Below are positions 11,224-20,317 of a stretch of DNA of 64,000 bases, one piece after another. A program made the translations under genes and the position numbers. This DNA is from Bradyrhizobium symbiodeficiens. GTDB taxonomy: Bacteria; Pseudomonadota; Alphaproteobacteria; Rhizobiales; Xanthobacteraceae. The notes under the pieces are model-generated. The model saw only the letters and a program-made list of their open reading frames with translations. It was not told the origin of the DNA and did no database searches. The DNA lies in assembly GCF_002266465.3 (NCBI RefSeq), contig NZ_CP029427.2:4156501-4220500 (forward strand), in the 5' to 3' direction. Each line of letters begins with the position of its first letter. The first letter of the stretch is position 1.

Positions 11224-12573
11224 ATGACACCTGGGATATTCGAGCCGAACCGACGTGAGCTTTTGGCCGGCCTCGGCGCGGCGCTCGGCGCGTCCACGGC
11301 CGGGCTGATGGCGGGGGGAGCGGCCCCGGCCGTGACCGCCCAGATCGCCCTCCAGGCACGGGCCGCAAGCCTGGCTCTCAAGCCGGATCGGCCACCGACA
11401 CCGATCTGGGAGCTGGCCGCGGCCAGTCATCTCAGGGACGTCCGTCTCAAGCGGGGCGACCGTTGCGAGCTGGTGTTTCGGAACGACCTGCCTGTGCCGC
11501 TTGCACCAGTCTGGTACGGCCTGAACAGCGGGGCCCCGACCGACCCGTTGCGAGGGCGCGCGCCTGCCCCGCCAAACGCGGTCGAAACATCAATTATTTC
11601 AATGCTGAACGCGGGGACCTTGCTGGCTGACTTTCGCCTCTTCGAGGACGATCAGAAGCAGCCTGTCCGTCCGCTTCCGGTCATCGTCGCCGAATCCAGC
11701 CCAGTCACCGTCGATAGCGACGTCGTCCTGCTGATCGAGGAATGGCGCCTGCGCCAGGATGGCACCGCGGTCCCGCCCGGCCAGGACCCGAAGGACGCGA
11801 GGCCCCTCTACACGATCAACGGGCAAACTTCATTCGAACTCTCAGCGATGGGCAATCAGCGGCTGCGGCTGCGCTTGATCAACGGCTCGCAACGTACTGT
11901 TCTGGCAATCAAACTAGAAGGTCATGACGTCCGAGTGATGGCCCTGGACGGGCAACCGGCCGAGCCCTTTTCTGCGCGCAACGGTGCCGTGGTGCTGGCC
12001 CCCGGCGCTCGCGCCGACGCTTTCGTGGATGCGGCCACATCGGCCGCGTTGCTGCTGCATGACGGCAAGGAGGCCCGCCAGGTCGGCCGCCTGAAGATAT
12101 CCGGCCAGTTGGAGCGCCGGGTGCCGCTGATGCCAGCGCAGCCCCTCCCTCCGAACGACCTGCCCGAGAAGCTCGATCTGAAAGGCGCCCTGCGGTTCGA
12201 TGTCGCGCTCGGCGCCGCAGACATCGACTGGGCGCGACCGGCAAACTTCTCGACGGCCTCCGCCCCCATCTTCCGCGCCAGGACCGGCCGCACCGTGGTG
12301 CTGGCCCTCAAGAATACCGGCCCTCTCACCACCGTGTTCCACCTGCACGGCCACCCCTTCCGCCTGCTCGACAGGCTCGACGACGGCTGGAAACCCTACT
12401 GGCTCGACACGCTCGCGGTCGAGCCCGGCCAGACCCAGCGCGTCGCCTTCGCGGCGACCGCGCCCGGACGGTGGCTAATCGAATCCGTCGCCACCGATTG
12501 GGGCCGCGCCCCGGCTGGTGCGCTGGTATGGGGTGGAGTGAGCGCTCAATACTCCACCCCGAGCGCATCATAG
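11224..12573 (+). CDS. Multicopper oxidase-fold protein lacking most copper ligands
   Basis: 449 residues. A twin-arginine-type leader (NRRELLAGLGAALGAS) precedes three cupredoxin-like domains. The C-terminal domain keeps HLHGHPFRLLD at 373-377, the T2/T3 motif of laccase-like oxidases. The first motif, normally HWHGL, reads VWYGL at 96-100, and the last, normally a HCHIxxH segment, reads WLIESVATDW at 417-426. The type 1 Cys and most type 2/3 His are therefore missing. A periplasmic structural or copper-free role resembling SufI/FtsP is possible, and copper oxidation as in laccase looks unlikely. It overlaps the convergent nnr gene by 28 bases. Confidence 0.8.
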   Translation: MTPGIFEPNRRELLAGLGAALGASTAGLMAGGAAPAVTAQIALQARAASLALKPDRPPTPIWELAAASHLRDVRLKRGDRCELVFRNDLPVPLAPVWYGLNSGAPTDPLRGRAPAPPNAVETSIISMLNAGTLLADFRLFEDDQKQPVRPLPVIVAESSPVTVDSDVVLLIEEWRLRQDGTAVPPGQDPKDARPLYTINGQTSFELSAMGNQRLRLRLINGSQRTVLAIKLEGHDVRVMALDGQPAEPFSARNGAVVLAPGARADAFVDAATSAALLLHDGKEARQVGRLKISGQLERRVPLMPAQPLPPNDLPEKLDLKGALRFDVALGAADIDWARPANFSTASAPIFRARTGRTVVLALKNTGPLTTVFHLHGHPFRLLDRLDDGWKPYWLDTLAVEPGQTQRVAFAATAPGRWLIESVATDWGRAPAGALVWGGVSAQYSTPSAS

Positions 12574-14045
12574 ATCCGCCGGTGCACGGCCGGCAGCGTC
12601 TCGGTCAGATCCTCCGCGATCAGGCCCGGCCCGGCCTCGCGCGCGGCCTCGCCGTGCATCCAGACGCCGATGCTGGCGGCCTCGAAGGCCGGTACGCCTT
12701 GCGCCAGCAGGCCGGCGATGATGCCGGCGAGCACGTCGCCGGCGCCGGCGGTGGCGAGCCAGGGCGGCGCGTTGGCGGCGATGGTGGCGCGGCCGTCGGG
12801 GGCCGCGATGGTGGTGTCCGGGCCCTTCAGCAGCACCACCGCGCCGGAGCGTTCGGCGGCATCGCGCACGCGCTCCAGCTTGGAGCGGCCCGGAAATTTG
12901 TTGCTGAGATCGGAGAACAGGCGCGGAAACTCGCCCTCGTGCGGCGTCAGCACCACCGCATTGTCGCGCGACGACCTGATCGATTCGAACAGCCGCGCAG
13001 GGTTTGCGGCAAAGCTCGTCAGCGCATCGGCATCGAGCACCAGATGACGCCGCGCCGTGAGCGCGGTGTGAACGAGATCGCAGGTGCGTTCACCGATGCC
13101 GGCGCCGGGGCCGATGATGCAGGTGTTGTAGCGCTTGTCGCCGAGCAGCTCGCCGAACTCGATGGCGGTGTCGACGGGGCGAACCATGACGGCCGTGAGC
13201 GCGGCCGCGTTGATCGCGAGCGCGTCGCGCGGGCTCGCCAGCGTCACCAGCCCTGCCCCGGCGCGCAGCGCCCCGCGCGCTGCCAGCCGCGCAGCGCCGG
13301 TCGCCGCCGCATCGCCGGAGACCGTCAACACATGCCCCCGCGCGTATTTATGGCCGTCGATGCGCGGCACCGGAAAGGCGGCGCCCCAGACATCCGGATC
13401 GTTCTCGAAAGTCAGCGGCGCGATCTCGTCGAGCACCTGCGCGTCGATGCCGATGTCGGCGACACGCACGTGGCCGCAATGCATACGGCCCGGCAGCAAC
13501 AGATGCGCCGGCTTCTTGCGGAAGAAGGTGACGGTCTCGGCGGCGTTCACCGCCACGCCCATCACGGCTGCGCTGGTGCCGTTGATGCCGCTCGGCAGGT
13601 CGACCGCGAGCACCGGGGCGCCGTTGGCATTGATCGCCTCGATCATCGCACGCGCCTCGCCGTCGACGGGACGGCTGAGGCCTGCGCCGAACAATGCGTC
13701 GATGATCAGCGCGGGCCGTCCGACCGCCTGAGGATTGAACGGGAGCACCGGGTGCTTCCAGCCGCGCGCGGCCGAGGCCGCGTCGCCCTGGAGCTGGTCG
13801 CGCTCGCACATCAGGATGACCGAAACCTCGCGCCCCTGCGCGGCGAGCTCGGCAGCTGCGACAAAACCGTCACCGCCATTGTTGCCGGGGCCGGCCACGA
13901 TCAGGATCGGCCCCTCCTCCACCAGCGCTTGGGCGGCATCGGCGACCGCCTGCCCCGCGCTCAGCATCAGCTTGAAACCGGGCGTGCCGGCCGCGATGGT
14001 GAGCTGGTCGGCGCGCTGCATTTCAGCGGTGGTCAGAACTTCCAT
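12546..14045 (-). CDS. nnr: Bifunctional NAD(P)H-hydrate epimerase / ADP-dependent NAD(P)H-hydrate dehydratase
   Basis: 499 residues from the ATG at 14043-14045, preceded by GGGAAG. The N-terminal YjeF_N epimerase domain has GPGNNGGDGFVAA. The C-terminal carbohydrate-kinase-like domain has ILTVSGDAAATGAARLAARGAL, GPGAGIGE, TPHEGEFPRLF and the catalytic GAGDVLAGIIAGLLAQG. The enzyme repairs damaged hydrated NADH and NADPH (epimerising R to S, then dehydrating with ADP). In many proteobacteria, as here, the gene sits next to glnB, which is divergent with a 382-base spacer. Confidence 0.95.
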   Translation of the reverse strand: MEVLTTAEMQRADQLTIAAGTPGFKLMLSAGQAVADAAQALVEEGPILIVAGPGNNGGDGFVAAAELAAQGREVSVILMCERDQLQGDAASAARGWKHPVLPFNPQAVGRPALIIDALFGAGLSRPVDGEARAMIEAINANGAPVLAVDLPSGINGTSAAVMGVAVNAAETVTFFRKKPAHLLLPGRMHCGHVRVADIGIDAQVLDEIAPLTFENDPDVWGAAFPVPRIDGHKYARGHVLTVSGDAAATGAARLAARGALRAGAGLVTLASPRDALAINAAALTAVMVRPVDTAIEFGELLGDKRYNTCIIGPGAGIGERTCDLVHTALTARRHLVLDADALTSFAANPARLFESIRSSRDNAVVLTPHEGEFPRLFSDLSNKFPGRSKLERVRDAAERSGAVVLLKGPDTTIAAPDGRATIAANAPPWLATAGAGDVLAGIIAGLLAQGVPAFEAASIGVWMHGEAAREAGPGLIAEDLTETLPAVHRRIYDALGVEY

Positions 14046-14162
14046 GCCACTTCCCTGGTCCAAACGCCTTTTCAACAGGCACGTTACGTGCCGCCCCACT
14101 CTTGGGAACATCGATCTGCACAGATATTGAACCGTTTGCCTATTTCGTAGTCTTCGGTATCT

Positions 14163-14186
14163 TGTGCAGGTCGGCGCCACTGCACA
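14163..14186. promoter_or_regulatory. Inverted repeat, candidate NtrC upstream site
   Basis: TGTGCAG (14163-14169) pairs with CTGCACA (14180-14186) across 10 bases. It lies about 55-78 bases upstream of the sigma54 promoter of glnB. Its GC/CA-rich half sites resemble NtrC enhancer halves, though spacing is not the textbook one. A role as enhancer is inferred from position. Confidence 0.4.
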
Positions 14187-14238
14187 GGGATGCACGTTAA
14201 AAGGCTGATAACGCTCCAACAATCAGGGCATTTGCAAC

Positions 14239-14257
14239 TTGGCATAGACCCTGCTTT
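14239..14257 (+). promoter_or_regulatory. Sigma54 (RpoN) promoter of glnB
   Basis: TTGGCATAGACCCTGCTTT matches the -24/-12 consensus, with GG at 14241-14242, exactly 10 bases, then GC at 14253-14254. It implies a transcript start near 14266, about 160 bases before the glnB start. Rhizobial glnB genes are known to use NtrC-dependent sigma54 promoters. Confidence 0.8.
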
Positions 14258-14427
14258 CGAGGAAGCCGCTTCGGTTCGTCGTGCTCACTGGCATTTATCA
14301 GAGTGTGGCCGGCCGTTGTTGCCGGACTGGTCAGGGGTTTCAGGCATAGCGAAGACAAGATCGTGCGTTAAGAAAGCGCATCCTGACGAAGACGTTGCTA
14401 TTTGTTCGAAAGGCCGGGAGGCGCGCA

Positions 14428-14766
14428 GTGAAGAAAATCGAAGCCATCATCAAGCCATTCAAGCTCGACGAGGTGAAGGAAGCGCTTCAGGAAGTCGGCC
14501 TTCAGGGCATCACCGTCACCGAAGCCAAGGGCTTTGGCCGGCAGAAAGGCCATGCCGAGCTCTACCGCGGCGCAGAATACATCGTCGACTTCCTGCCCAA
14601 GGTGAAGATCGAGATCGTGATCGGCGACGATCTGGTCGAGCGCGCCATCGATGCGATCCGCCGCGCCGCGCAAACCGGCCGCATCGGCGACGGTAAGATT
14701 TTCGTCTCCAACATAGAAGAGGCGATCCGCATCCGAACCGGCGAATCCGGGCTGGACGCTATCTGA
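14428..14766 (+). CDS. glnB: Nitrogen regulatory protein P-II
   Basis: 112 residues from the GTG at 14428-14430, which has GGGAGG upstream and gives the invariant start KKIEAIIKPFKLDEVKEAL. Tyr51 in the T-loop (RGAEYIVDFLPK) is the uridylylation site. The signature regions KGHAELYRG and RTGESGLDAI are intact. PII senses 2-oxoglutarate and ATP/ADP, and controls glutamine synthetase adenylylation, NtrB and ammonium uptake. It is followed 151 bases later by glnA, the classic glnBA unit, and lies behind a sigma54 promoter, so expression should rise under nitrogen limitation. Confidence 0.98.
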   Translation: MKKIEAIIKPFKLDEVKEALQEVGLQGITVTEAKGFGRQKGHAELYRGAEYIVDFLPKVKIEIVIGDDLVERAIDAIRRAAQTGRIGDGKIFVSNIEEAIRIRTGESGLDAI

Positions 14767-14810
14767 GCCGGGTGCTATCCCGAATTTTGCGACACTGCGA
14801 CTAGAATGAA

Positions 14811-14826
14811 GGCTGCTTCGGCGGCC
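14811..14826 (+). other. UUCG-loop hairpin between glnB and glnA
   Basis: GGCTGC-TTCG-GCGGCC (one G.U pair) is followed by a T-rich stretch. It could be a weak terminator or attenuator that lets glnB and glnA be expressed at different levels. That reading is inference. Confidence 0.4.
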
Positions 14827-14917
14827 TGATTTCGTTTGTGCGGTCGCGCAAAACTCGCCTGAGCGAGAATAATTTTGCTCATCTGGAAACCGACCCGCAG
14901 AGCCAAAAGGGGTATGC

Positions 14918-16327
14918 ATGAAGACCGCCAAAGACGTCCTGAAATCGATCAAGGACAACGACGTCAAGTACGTCGACCTGCGCTTCACCGATCCGCGCGG
15001 CAAGTGGCAGCATGTGACGTTCGACGTCAGCATGATCGATGACGACATCTTCGCCGAAGGAACGATGTTCGACGGCTCCTCGATCGCCGGCTGGAAGGCG
15101 ATCAACGAGTCCGACATGTGCCTGATGCCCGACCCGGTCACTGCGACGATCGACCCGTTCTTCGCCGAGACCACCATGGTCATCACCTGCGACGTGCTCG
15201 AGCCGACCACCGGCGAGCCCTACAACCGCGACCCCCGCGGCATCGCCAAGAAGGCGGAAGCCATGGTGAAGTCGATGGGCGTGGGTGACACCGTGTTCGT
15301 CGGTCCCGAAGCCGAATTCTTCGTGTTCGACGACGTGCGCTTTTCGGCAGAGCCCTACAAGACCGGTTTCCGGCTCGACTCCTCGGAGCTGCCGACCAAT
15401 TCCGACACCGAATATGAAGGCGGCAATCTCGGCCACCGCATCCGCACCAAGGGCGGCTATTTCCCCGTGCCGCCGCAGGACTCGGTGCAGGACATGCGCT
15501 CGGAAATGCTCGGCGCCATGGCCAAGATGGGCGTCAAGGTCGAGAAGCACCATCACGAAGTGGCTTCCGCCCAGCACGAGCTCGGCATGAAGTTCGACAC
15601 GCTGACGCTGATGGCCGACCACATGCAGATCTACAAATACTGCATCCACCAGGTCGCGCACATCTACGGCAAGACCGCCACCTTCATGCCGAAGCCGATC
15701 TTCGGCGACAACGGCTCGGGCATGCACGTGCACCAGTCGATCTGGAAGGACGGCAAGCCGGTGTTCGCCGGCAACAAATACGCCGATCTCTCGGAGACCT
15801 GCCTGCACTACATCGGCGGCATCATCAAGCACGCCAAGGCGATCAACGCCTTCACCAACCCGTCGACCAACTCCTACAAGCGTCTGGTCCCGGGCTATGA
15901 GGCCCCCGTGCTGCTCGCCTATTCCGCGCGCAACCGCTCGGCCTCCTGCCGCATCCCCTACACCGCTTCGCCAAAGGCCAAGCGCGTCGAGGTGCGTTTC
16001 CCCGATCCGATGGCCAACCCGTATCTCGGCTTCGCCGCGATGCTGATGGCCGGCCTCGACGGCATCAAGAACAAGATCGATCCGGGTCCGGCGATGGACA
16101 AGGACCTCTACGACCTTCCGAAGGAAGAGCTGAAGCAGATCCCGACCGTCTGCGGTTCGCTCCGCGAGGCGCTGGAAAACCTCGACAAGGACCGCGGCTT
16201 CCTCAAGGCCGGCGGCGTGTTCGACGACGACTTCATCGACGCCTACATCGAGCTGAAGATGACCGAAGTCGCCCGCTTCGAAATGACCCCGCACCCGGTC
16301 GAGTTCGAGATGTATTATTCGGGCTGA
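14918..16327 (+). CDS. glnA: Glutamine synthetase type I
   Basis: 469 residues with an AAAAGGGG ribosome site 5 bases before the ATG. GSI signatures are present: FDGSSIAGW in the beta-grasp domain, the ATP/glutamate site KPIFGDNGSGMHVHQS, the adenylylation loop KDLYDLPKEE with its target Tyr, and NRSASCRIPY. It condenses glutamate and ammonia with ATP in the cytoplasm as a dodecamer. Activity is controlled by adenylylation through GlnE, which PII (glnB just upstream) modulates. Transcription probably comes from the sigma54 promoter before glnB and perhaps a second promoter in the 151-base gap. A strong terminator follows. Confidence 0.99.
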   Translation: MKTAKDVLKSIKDNDVKYVDLRFTDPRGKWQHVTFDVSMIDDDIFAEGTMFDGSSIAGWKAINESDMCLMPDPVTATIDPFFAETTMVITCDVLEPTTGEPYNRDPRGIAKKAEAMVKSMGVGDTVFVGPEAEFFVFDDVRFSAEPYKTGFRLDSSELPTNSDTEYEGGNLGHRIRTKGGYFPVPPQDSVQDMRSEMLGAMAKMGVKVEKHHHEVASAQHELGMKFDTLTLMADHMQIYKYCIHQVAHIYGKTATFMPKPIFGDNGSGMHVHQSIWKDGKPVFAGNKYADLSETCLHYIGGIIKHAKAINAFTNPSTNSYKRLVPGYEAPVLLAYSARNRSASCRIPYTASPKAKRVEVRFPDPMANPYLGFAAMLMAGLDGIKNKIDPGPAMDKDLYDLPKEELKQIPTVCGSLREALENLDKDRGFLKAGGVFDDDFIDAYIELKMTEVARFEMTPHPVEFEMYYSG

Positions 16328-16352
16328 GCAGCCTGAACCGTCTGCGACAGGC

Positions 16353-16382
16353 AAAAGGCGCTTCCGAAAGGAGGCGCCTTTT
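16353..16382 (+). terminator. glnA: Rho-independent terminator of glnA
   Basis: 13-base arms 16353-16365 and 16370-16382 with a GAAA tetraloop, followed by CGTTTTT. It starts 25 bases after the stop codon. Confidence 0.92.
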
Positions 16383-16404
16383 CGTTTTTCGGCTCGAGGC
16401 GAAC

Positions 16405-16668
16405 CTAAGCCTTCTGCCGCGCGATCCGCAGCCCGTCCGCCCCGATCGTACCGAACGTGCCGGCGATGATCTCAGCTGTCGGCTGCATGCCGCCGAGCGA
16501 CCAGTGCGAGGGATCCTGCTCCTCGATCCTGACCCAGACGTTACGGCGGAAGTCCGCATTGCCCTGTCCTTCGATCTCGACCAGGAGATCGGTGACGCGA
16601 TCGAGCAGCGCCTTCTTCTGCGCGGCATCCAGGATGCCGCGGACGGTGGAAATGGTGACGTAAGGCAT
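16405..16668 (-). CDS. Tautomerase family protein (4-oxalocrotonate tautomerase-like)
   Basis: 87 residues. The start is set at the ATG at 16666-16668 because it gives MPYVTIST, and removal of Met exposes the Pro that is the catalytic base of the family. The rest (AQKKALLDRVTDLLVEIEG, then NVWVRIEEQDPSHWSLGG) fits the longer tautomerase_2-like branch. Substrate is unknown. It is divergent from the GlxA-type regulator, with a 153-base gap, so the regulator might control it. Confidence 0.8.
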   Translation of the reverse strand: MPYVTISTVRGILDAAQKKALLDRVTDLLVEIEGQGNADFRRNVWVRIEEQDPSHWSLGGMQPTAEIIAGTFGTIGADGLRIARQKA

Positions 16669-16821
16669 GTCTCTCTCCAATCATGTCGTGTGACGACGGG
16701 GGCAAATTGACCCGAACGTGACCGGCGAGGCAGTGGCGGATAAGACAGAGATCGGGCAATTTCCGCCACGCGGTCCGCGCACCGATCGGATAGGATCGCC
16801 GCGTCCCGCCTGGAGCTCCCC

Positions 16822-17799
16822 ATGAAGCTTGCAATTCTGGCCGTGGAAGGCTGCATGCACTCTGCGATTGCCGGCGTCGCCGACATCCTCTCGCTCGCCA
16901 ATCACGTCATGCAGCAGAGCGGTGCAAAGCCCCGCTTCAGCTGGCAGACACTCTCGCTCGACGGCAAGCCCGTGCGCGCCGGCGGCGGGCAGATAGTCGC
17001 GGCCGACGGCGCGGTCGGAGCACGGGCGCGCTTCGACGCGATCCTCGTCCCCGGTAACCTCGTCGATCACGTCACGGCCGAGCGCCTGCAACCGCAATAT
17101 GCCCGGGCCGGCGCCTGGCTCCGGCAGCAACACGCGAACGGCCGGCTGATCGGTGCGTTCTGCAGCGGGGTGTTCCTGTTGGCCGGAGCCGGCCTGCTCG
17201 ACAACCGCCGCGCCACCATCACCTGGTGGCTGCAAGGCGAGCTGCGGCAGCGTCATCCCACGATCGACCTCGCCGCCGACGCCGTCATCACGGCTGCGGA
17301 CCGCATCGTCTGCGCAGCCGGCCCGATGTCGTGGGTCGACCTGCTGCTCAGATTGATCGAGATGGTCGAAGGCAAGCAGATCGCAAAATTATGCGCGGAC
17401 TACGTCGTCATCGACACCGCGCAGCGCACCCAGTCGATATTCATGCCGGTCGGCTATCTGCTCTCGCAGGACCCGCTGCTGACCAGGGCCGACCTCTTGG
17501 TTCGCCGCCCCGGCAAGGCTCCCATGACGGTCAAGCGGCTCGCCGGCGCGCTCGGCCTCAGCGAGCGCACGCTGAACCGGAAGTTTCAGGATCTCACGCA
17601 CGAGCCGCCGCAGGCCTTCATCATGCGCCGCCGCGTCGAGCATGCGCGCACGCTGCTGGAGACGACGACGCAGCCGATCAAGGCGATCGCACGGACGGCC
17701 GGCTATGAGGACGAGAGCAGCTTTCGCAAGGCCTTCCGGAAATTGACCCTGATGTCACCACAGGCCTATCGCGCGCGGCGGACAGAGCGCACGGCGTGA
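16822..17799 (+). CDS. GlxA-type transcriptional regulator (DJ-1/PfpI domain plus AraC HTH)
   Basis: 325 residues. The N-terminal 180 residues form a DJ-1/PfpI-like class I amidotransferase fold (LAILAVEGCMHSAIAG, with the nucleophile-elbow-like GAFCSGVFLLAGAGLL). The C-terminal 100 residues hold two AraC-type helix-turn-helix motifs (MTVKRLAGALGLSERTLNRKF and IKAIARTAGYEDESSFRKAF). Family members sense small metabolites, often amines or amino acids. The likely targets are the divergent tautomerase gene or itself; no operator was identified. Confidence 0.92.
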   Translation: MKLAILAVEGCMHSAIAGVADILSLANHVMQQSGAKPRFSWQTLSLDGKPVRAGGGQIVAADGAVGARARFDAILVPGNLVDHVTAERLQPQYARAGAWLRQQHANGRLIGAFCSGVFLLAGAGLLDNRRATITWWLQGELRQRHPTIDLAADAVITAADRIVCAAGPMSWVDLLLRLIEMVEGKQIAKLCADYVVIDTAQRTQSIFMPVGYLLSQDPLLTRADLLVRRPGKAPMTVKRLAGALGLSERTLNRKFQDLTHEPPQAFIMRRRVEHARTLLETTTQPIKAIARTAGYEDESSFRKAFRKLTLMSPQAYRARRTERTA

Positions 17800-18003
17800 G
17801 CCGCCCCCGGGACATCCGCTTTCGTTCCGCATCCGACTCCACTTCGTTCTCAAAGAACAAATCAGGGCCGGAAAAATCAGGGCGGAGCAATTCCTACTGA
17901 TTGGTTTATCGCGTCCAGAATGGAATGCTCGAGTGCATGGCGCCACTCCAAGTATGGCGGATCATGCCTCCGGCTGATCCGGCATACGCAATCGCACCGA
18001 TCG

Positions 18004-18615
18004 TCACCTGTCCGGAAAATTCACACCGATCTCCGTCACTACTGGCGCCCATTTCACCAGCGCCGCGCCATCCGACGCCGCCTTCACGCCGTCACCCGAC
18101 AGCGACCTTGGCGCGCCTGTCTTGCCGCCGAAGCGGATCGTGACCGTGCAACCGCCTTGCAGCGGCCGGCTGAGCGCGCCGCCCTTCCAATCGGTGACGA
18201 AGCCGCCATAGTCCCATTCGAAGCCGTTGACGAGGAACGGCTTGCCGTTGGCCTTCTGCACGTCGGCAAGGCTGGATCCGATCGTGACGCCGGCGATGTT
18301 CCAGAGGCTGGCCTTGCCCGCGTCGCGCAAGGTCAGGCCGGAGGCGCGCCCGGCCTTGTCGTCGGTGAAGGCGATCTCGATGCGACGGTCCCTCGCCTTC
18401 GGGAACAGCACGATGCCCTTGTAGCGTTCGCCCTCGGCGCCCGGCAGCTCCTGCACCACGGCCTCCTTGCCGTAGCGCTGCTTCAGGCTCCGCTCGGTAT
18501 CGTCAGGGGCAACCGGCGCAGCGCAGCTGATCGGGCCCTCCCGCGGCGGCGCGCTTTGGGCGAATGCGGAGGATGCGAGCAGGACAAGGACTGTGGCAGT
18601 GAAGCTGCGTATCAT
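18004..18615 (-). CDS. Exported hypothetical protein
   Basis: 203 residues from the ATG at 18613-18615. It has a clear signal peptide (short basic N-terminus, ATVLVLLASSAFAQSA with a signal peptidase I site after AFA). The mature part is a single domain with two cysteines (near residues 31 and 154), which may form a disulfide. I do not recognise a family. It stands alone 97 bases downstream of the TRAP permease genes on the same strand. Confidence 0.72.
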   Translation of the reverse strand: MIRSFTATVLVLLASSAFAQSAPPREGPISCAAPVAPDDTERSLKQRYGKEAVVQELPGAEGERYKGIVLFPKARDRRIEIAFTDDKAGRASGLTLRDAGKASLWNIAGVTIGSSLADVQKANGKPFLVNGFEWDYGGFVTDWKGGALSRPLQGGCTVTIRFGGKTGAPRSLSGDGVKAASDGAALVKWAPVVTEIGVNFPDR

Positions 18616-18712
18616 CGAGATCCAATCCCGGAAACGAGCTGGAGTCGTGCGGACGGTTGACCGGACACGATACAAAGCACGATCATGTTTCGGATTGAAC
18701 CACAACAAGTTC

Positions 18713-20317
18713 TCAATTCTTCGGCTGGCCGAAATCGAGCGGCGGCGGCATCTCGATGTCCGGGATTTCGATCTTGACCTTGTCCAGATCCACCTTGATG
18801 GGGGCGTCCAGTAATCCGGTGACCGTGATCGGGAATGCGATGACGACCGCGACCATGATCGCCTGCAGGCCGATCCAGGGCATCGCGCCCCAATAGATGT
18901 CCGAGCTCTTGACCTCCTTCGGCGCAACACCCCGCAGGTAGAACAAGGCGAAGCCGAAGGGCGGATGCAGGAAGGAGGTCTGCATGTTGACGCAGAGCAT
19001 GACACCGAACCAGATCAAGGCAGCATCCGCCCCGACGACGGGAGTGAGCAGCTTCTGCGCGATCGGCGCGATCATCGGGATGATGATGAAGGCGATCTCG
19101 AAGAAGTCCAGGAAGAAAGCGATGAAGAAGATGAACAGGTTCATGAAGATCAGGAAGCCCCAGACCCCGCCCGGCAGCGATGTCAGCATGTGCTCGAGCC
19201 AGACACCACCGTTGCAACCGAGGAAGACGATCGAGAAGCAGGTCGATCCGATCAGGATGAACGTCACCATGCAGGTGATGCGCATCGTGGTCTCGTAGCC
19301 CTGCTTGACCAGGATGCGCAGGTCCGGAATCCTGATCGCCTCGATGCAGACCCAGGCGACCGCGAGATAGGCCATCGCGAAGGCGATCTTGAACACCAGA
19401 TTCGGCGTGAAGTAGATGCCGATGATGGTGCCGACACCCGCGGCCGCCACGCCGATGAGCAATATCTTGTGCCCGGCCGAGCTGAAATCCTTGTGATGGA
19501 TGACGGCAAGAACGATGGCGCCGACTGCGCCCATCGCGCCCGCTTCGGTCGGGGTGGCAAGGCCGAGCATCATGGTGCCGAGCACCACGAAGATCAGGAC
19601 GGCAGACGGGATGATGCCCAGAAGGCATTTACGCCAGAGCGCCCAGCCCGTCAGCGTCCTTGCTTCCTTCGGCACCGCCGGGACGTGGCCCGGCTTGATC
19701 ACGCTCAGCACGAACGTGTAGCCGGCAAAGAGTGCGATCTGGAGGATCGATGGGCCCCAGGCGCCGAGATACATGTCACCGACCGACTTGCCGAGCTGGT
19801 CCGCGAGCACGATCAGAACCAGCGAGGGTGGGACCAGCTGGGTGATGGTGCCGGACGCTGCGAGCACGCCGGTGATGTAGCGCATGTTGTAGCCGTAGCG
19901 GATCATCACCGGCATCGAGATGAGCGCCATCGCGATCACCTGCGCGGCCACGGTGCCCGTGATGGCCCCGAGGATGAAGCCGACGATGATCACGGAATAG
20001 CCGAGACCGCCGCGGATGGGGCCAAACAGCTGCCCCATGGAATCCAGCATATCCTCCGCGAGGCCGCATCGTTCGAGGATCGCGCCCATGAACGTGAAGA
20101 ACGGAATCGCCAGCAACAGTTCGTTGGCGAGAACGCTGCCGTAGATGCGCTCCGGGATGGCCTGGAGGAAGCTGAACCCGAAGAATCCTTCGTGGATCGC
20201 GAGGAATCCGAACGAAAGCCCGAGGGCGGCCAGCGTGAAGGCGACGGGGAACCCGATCAGCATTGCCAGGACCAGCCCGCCGAACATCAGCGGCGGCATC
20301 ATCTCAATCGTGATCAT
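18713..20317 (-). CDS. TRAP transporter large permease subunit (DctM family)
   Basis: 534 residues and about 13-14 membrane segments. The DctM signature region is present: PFFTFMGAILERCGLAEDMLDS, GASGTITQLVPPSLVLIVLAD-like loop, and GLATPTEAGAMGAVGAIVL. It is about 100 residues longer than typical DctM because of an insert at about residues 285-340, a feature of the mannitol/chloroaromatic-type large subunits. It would form the Na+-driven membrane channel with the DctQ protein encoded immediately upstream (4-base overlap). No periplasmic DctP protein is encoded nearby. Confidence 0.94.
   Translation of the reverse strand: MITIEMMPPLMFGGLVLAMLIGFPVAFTLAALGLSFGFLAIHEGFFGFSFLQAIPERIYGSVLANELLLAIPFFTFMGAILERCGLAEDMLDSMGQLFGPIRGGLGYSVIIVGFILGAITGTVAAQVIAMALISMPVMIRYGYNMRYITGVLAASGTITQLVPPSLVLIVLADQLGKSVGDMYLGAWGPSILQIALFAGYTFVLSVIKPGHVPAVPKEARTLTGWALWRKCLLGIIPSAVLIFVVLGTMMLGLATPTEAGAMGAVGAIVLAVIHHKDFSSAGHKILLIGVAAAGVGTIIGIYFTPNLVFKIAFAMAYLAVAWVCIEAIRIPDLRILVKQGYETTMRITCMVTFILIGSTCFSIVFLGCNGGVWLEHMLTSLPGGVWGFLIFMNLFIFFIAFFLDFFEIAFIIIPMIAPIAQKLLTPVVGADAALIWFGVMLCVNMQTSFLHPPFGFALFYLRGVAPKEVKSSDIYWGAMPWIGLQAIMVAVVIAFPITVTGLLDAPIKVDLDKVKIEIPDIEMPPPLDFGQPKN

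Noticed and set aside
18616..19005. N-terminal extension of the exported hypothetical protein (ORF open to 19005)
   Set aside because: The signal peptide begins at 18615, and the extension is Arg/Ser-rich and overlaps dctM in another frame.
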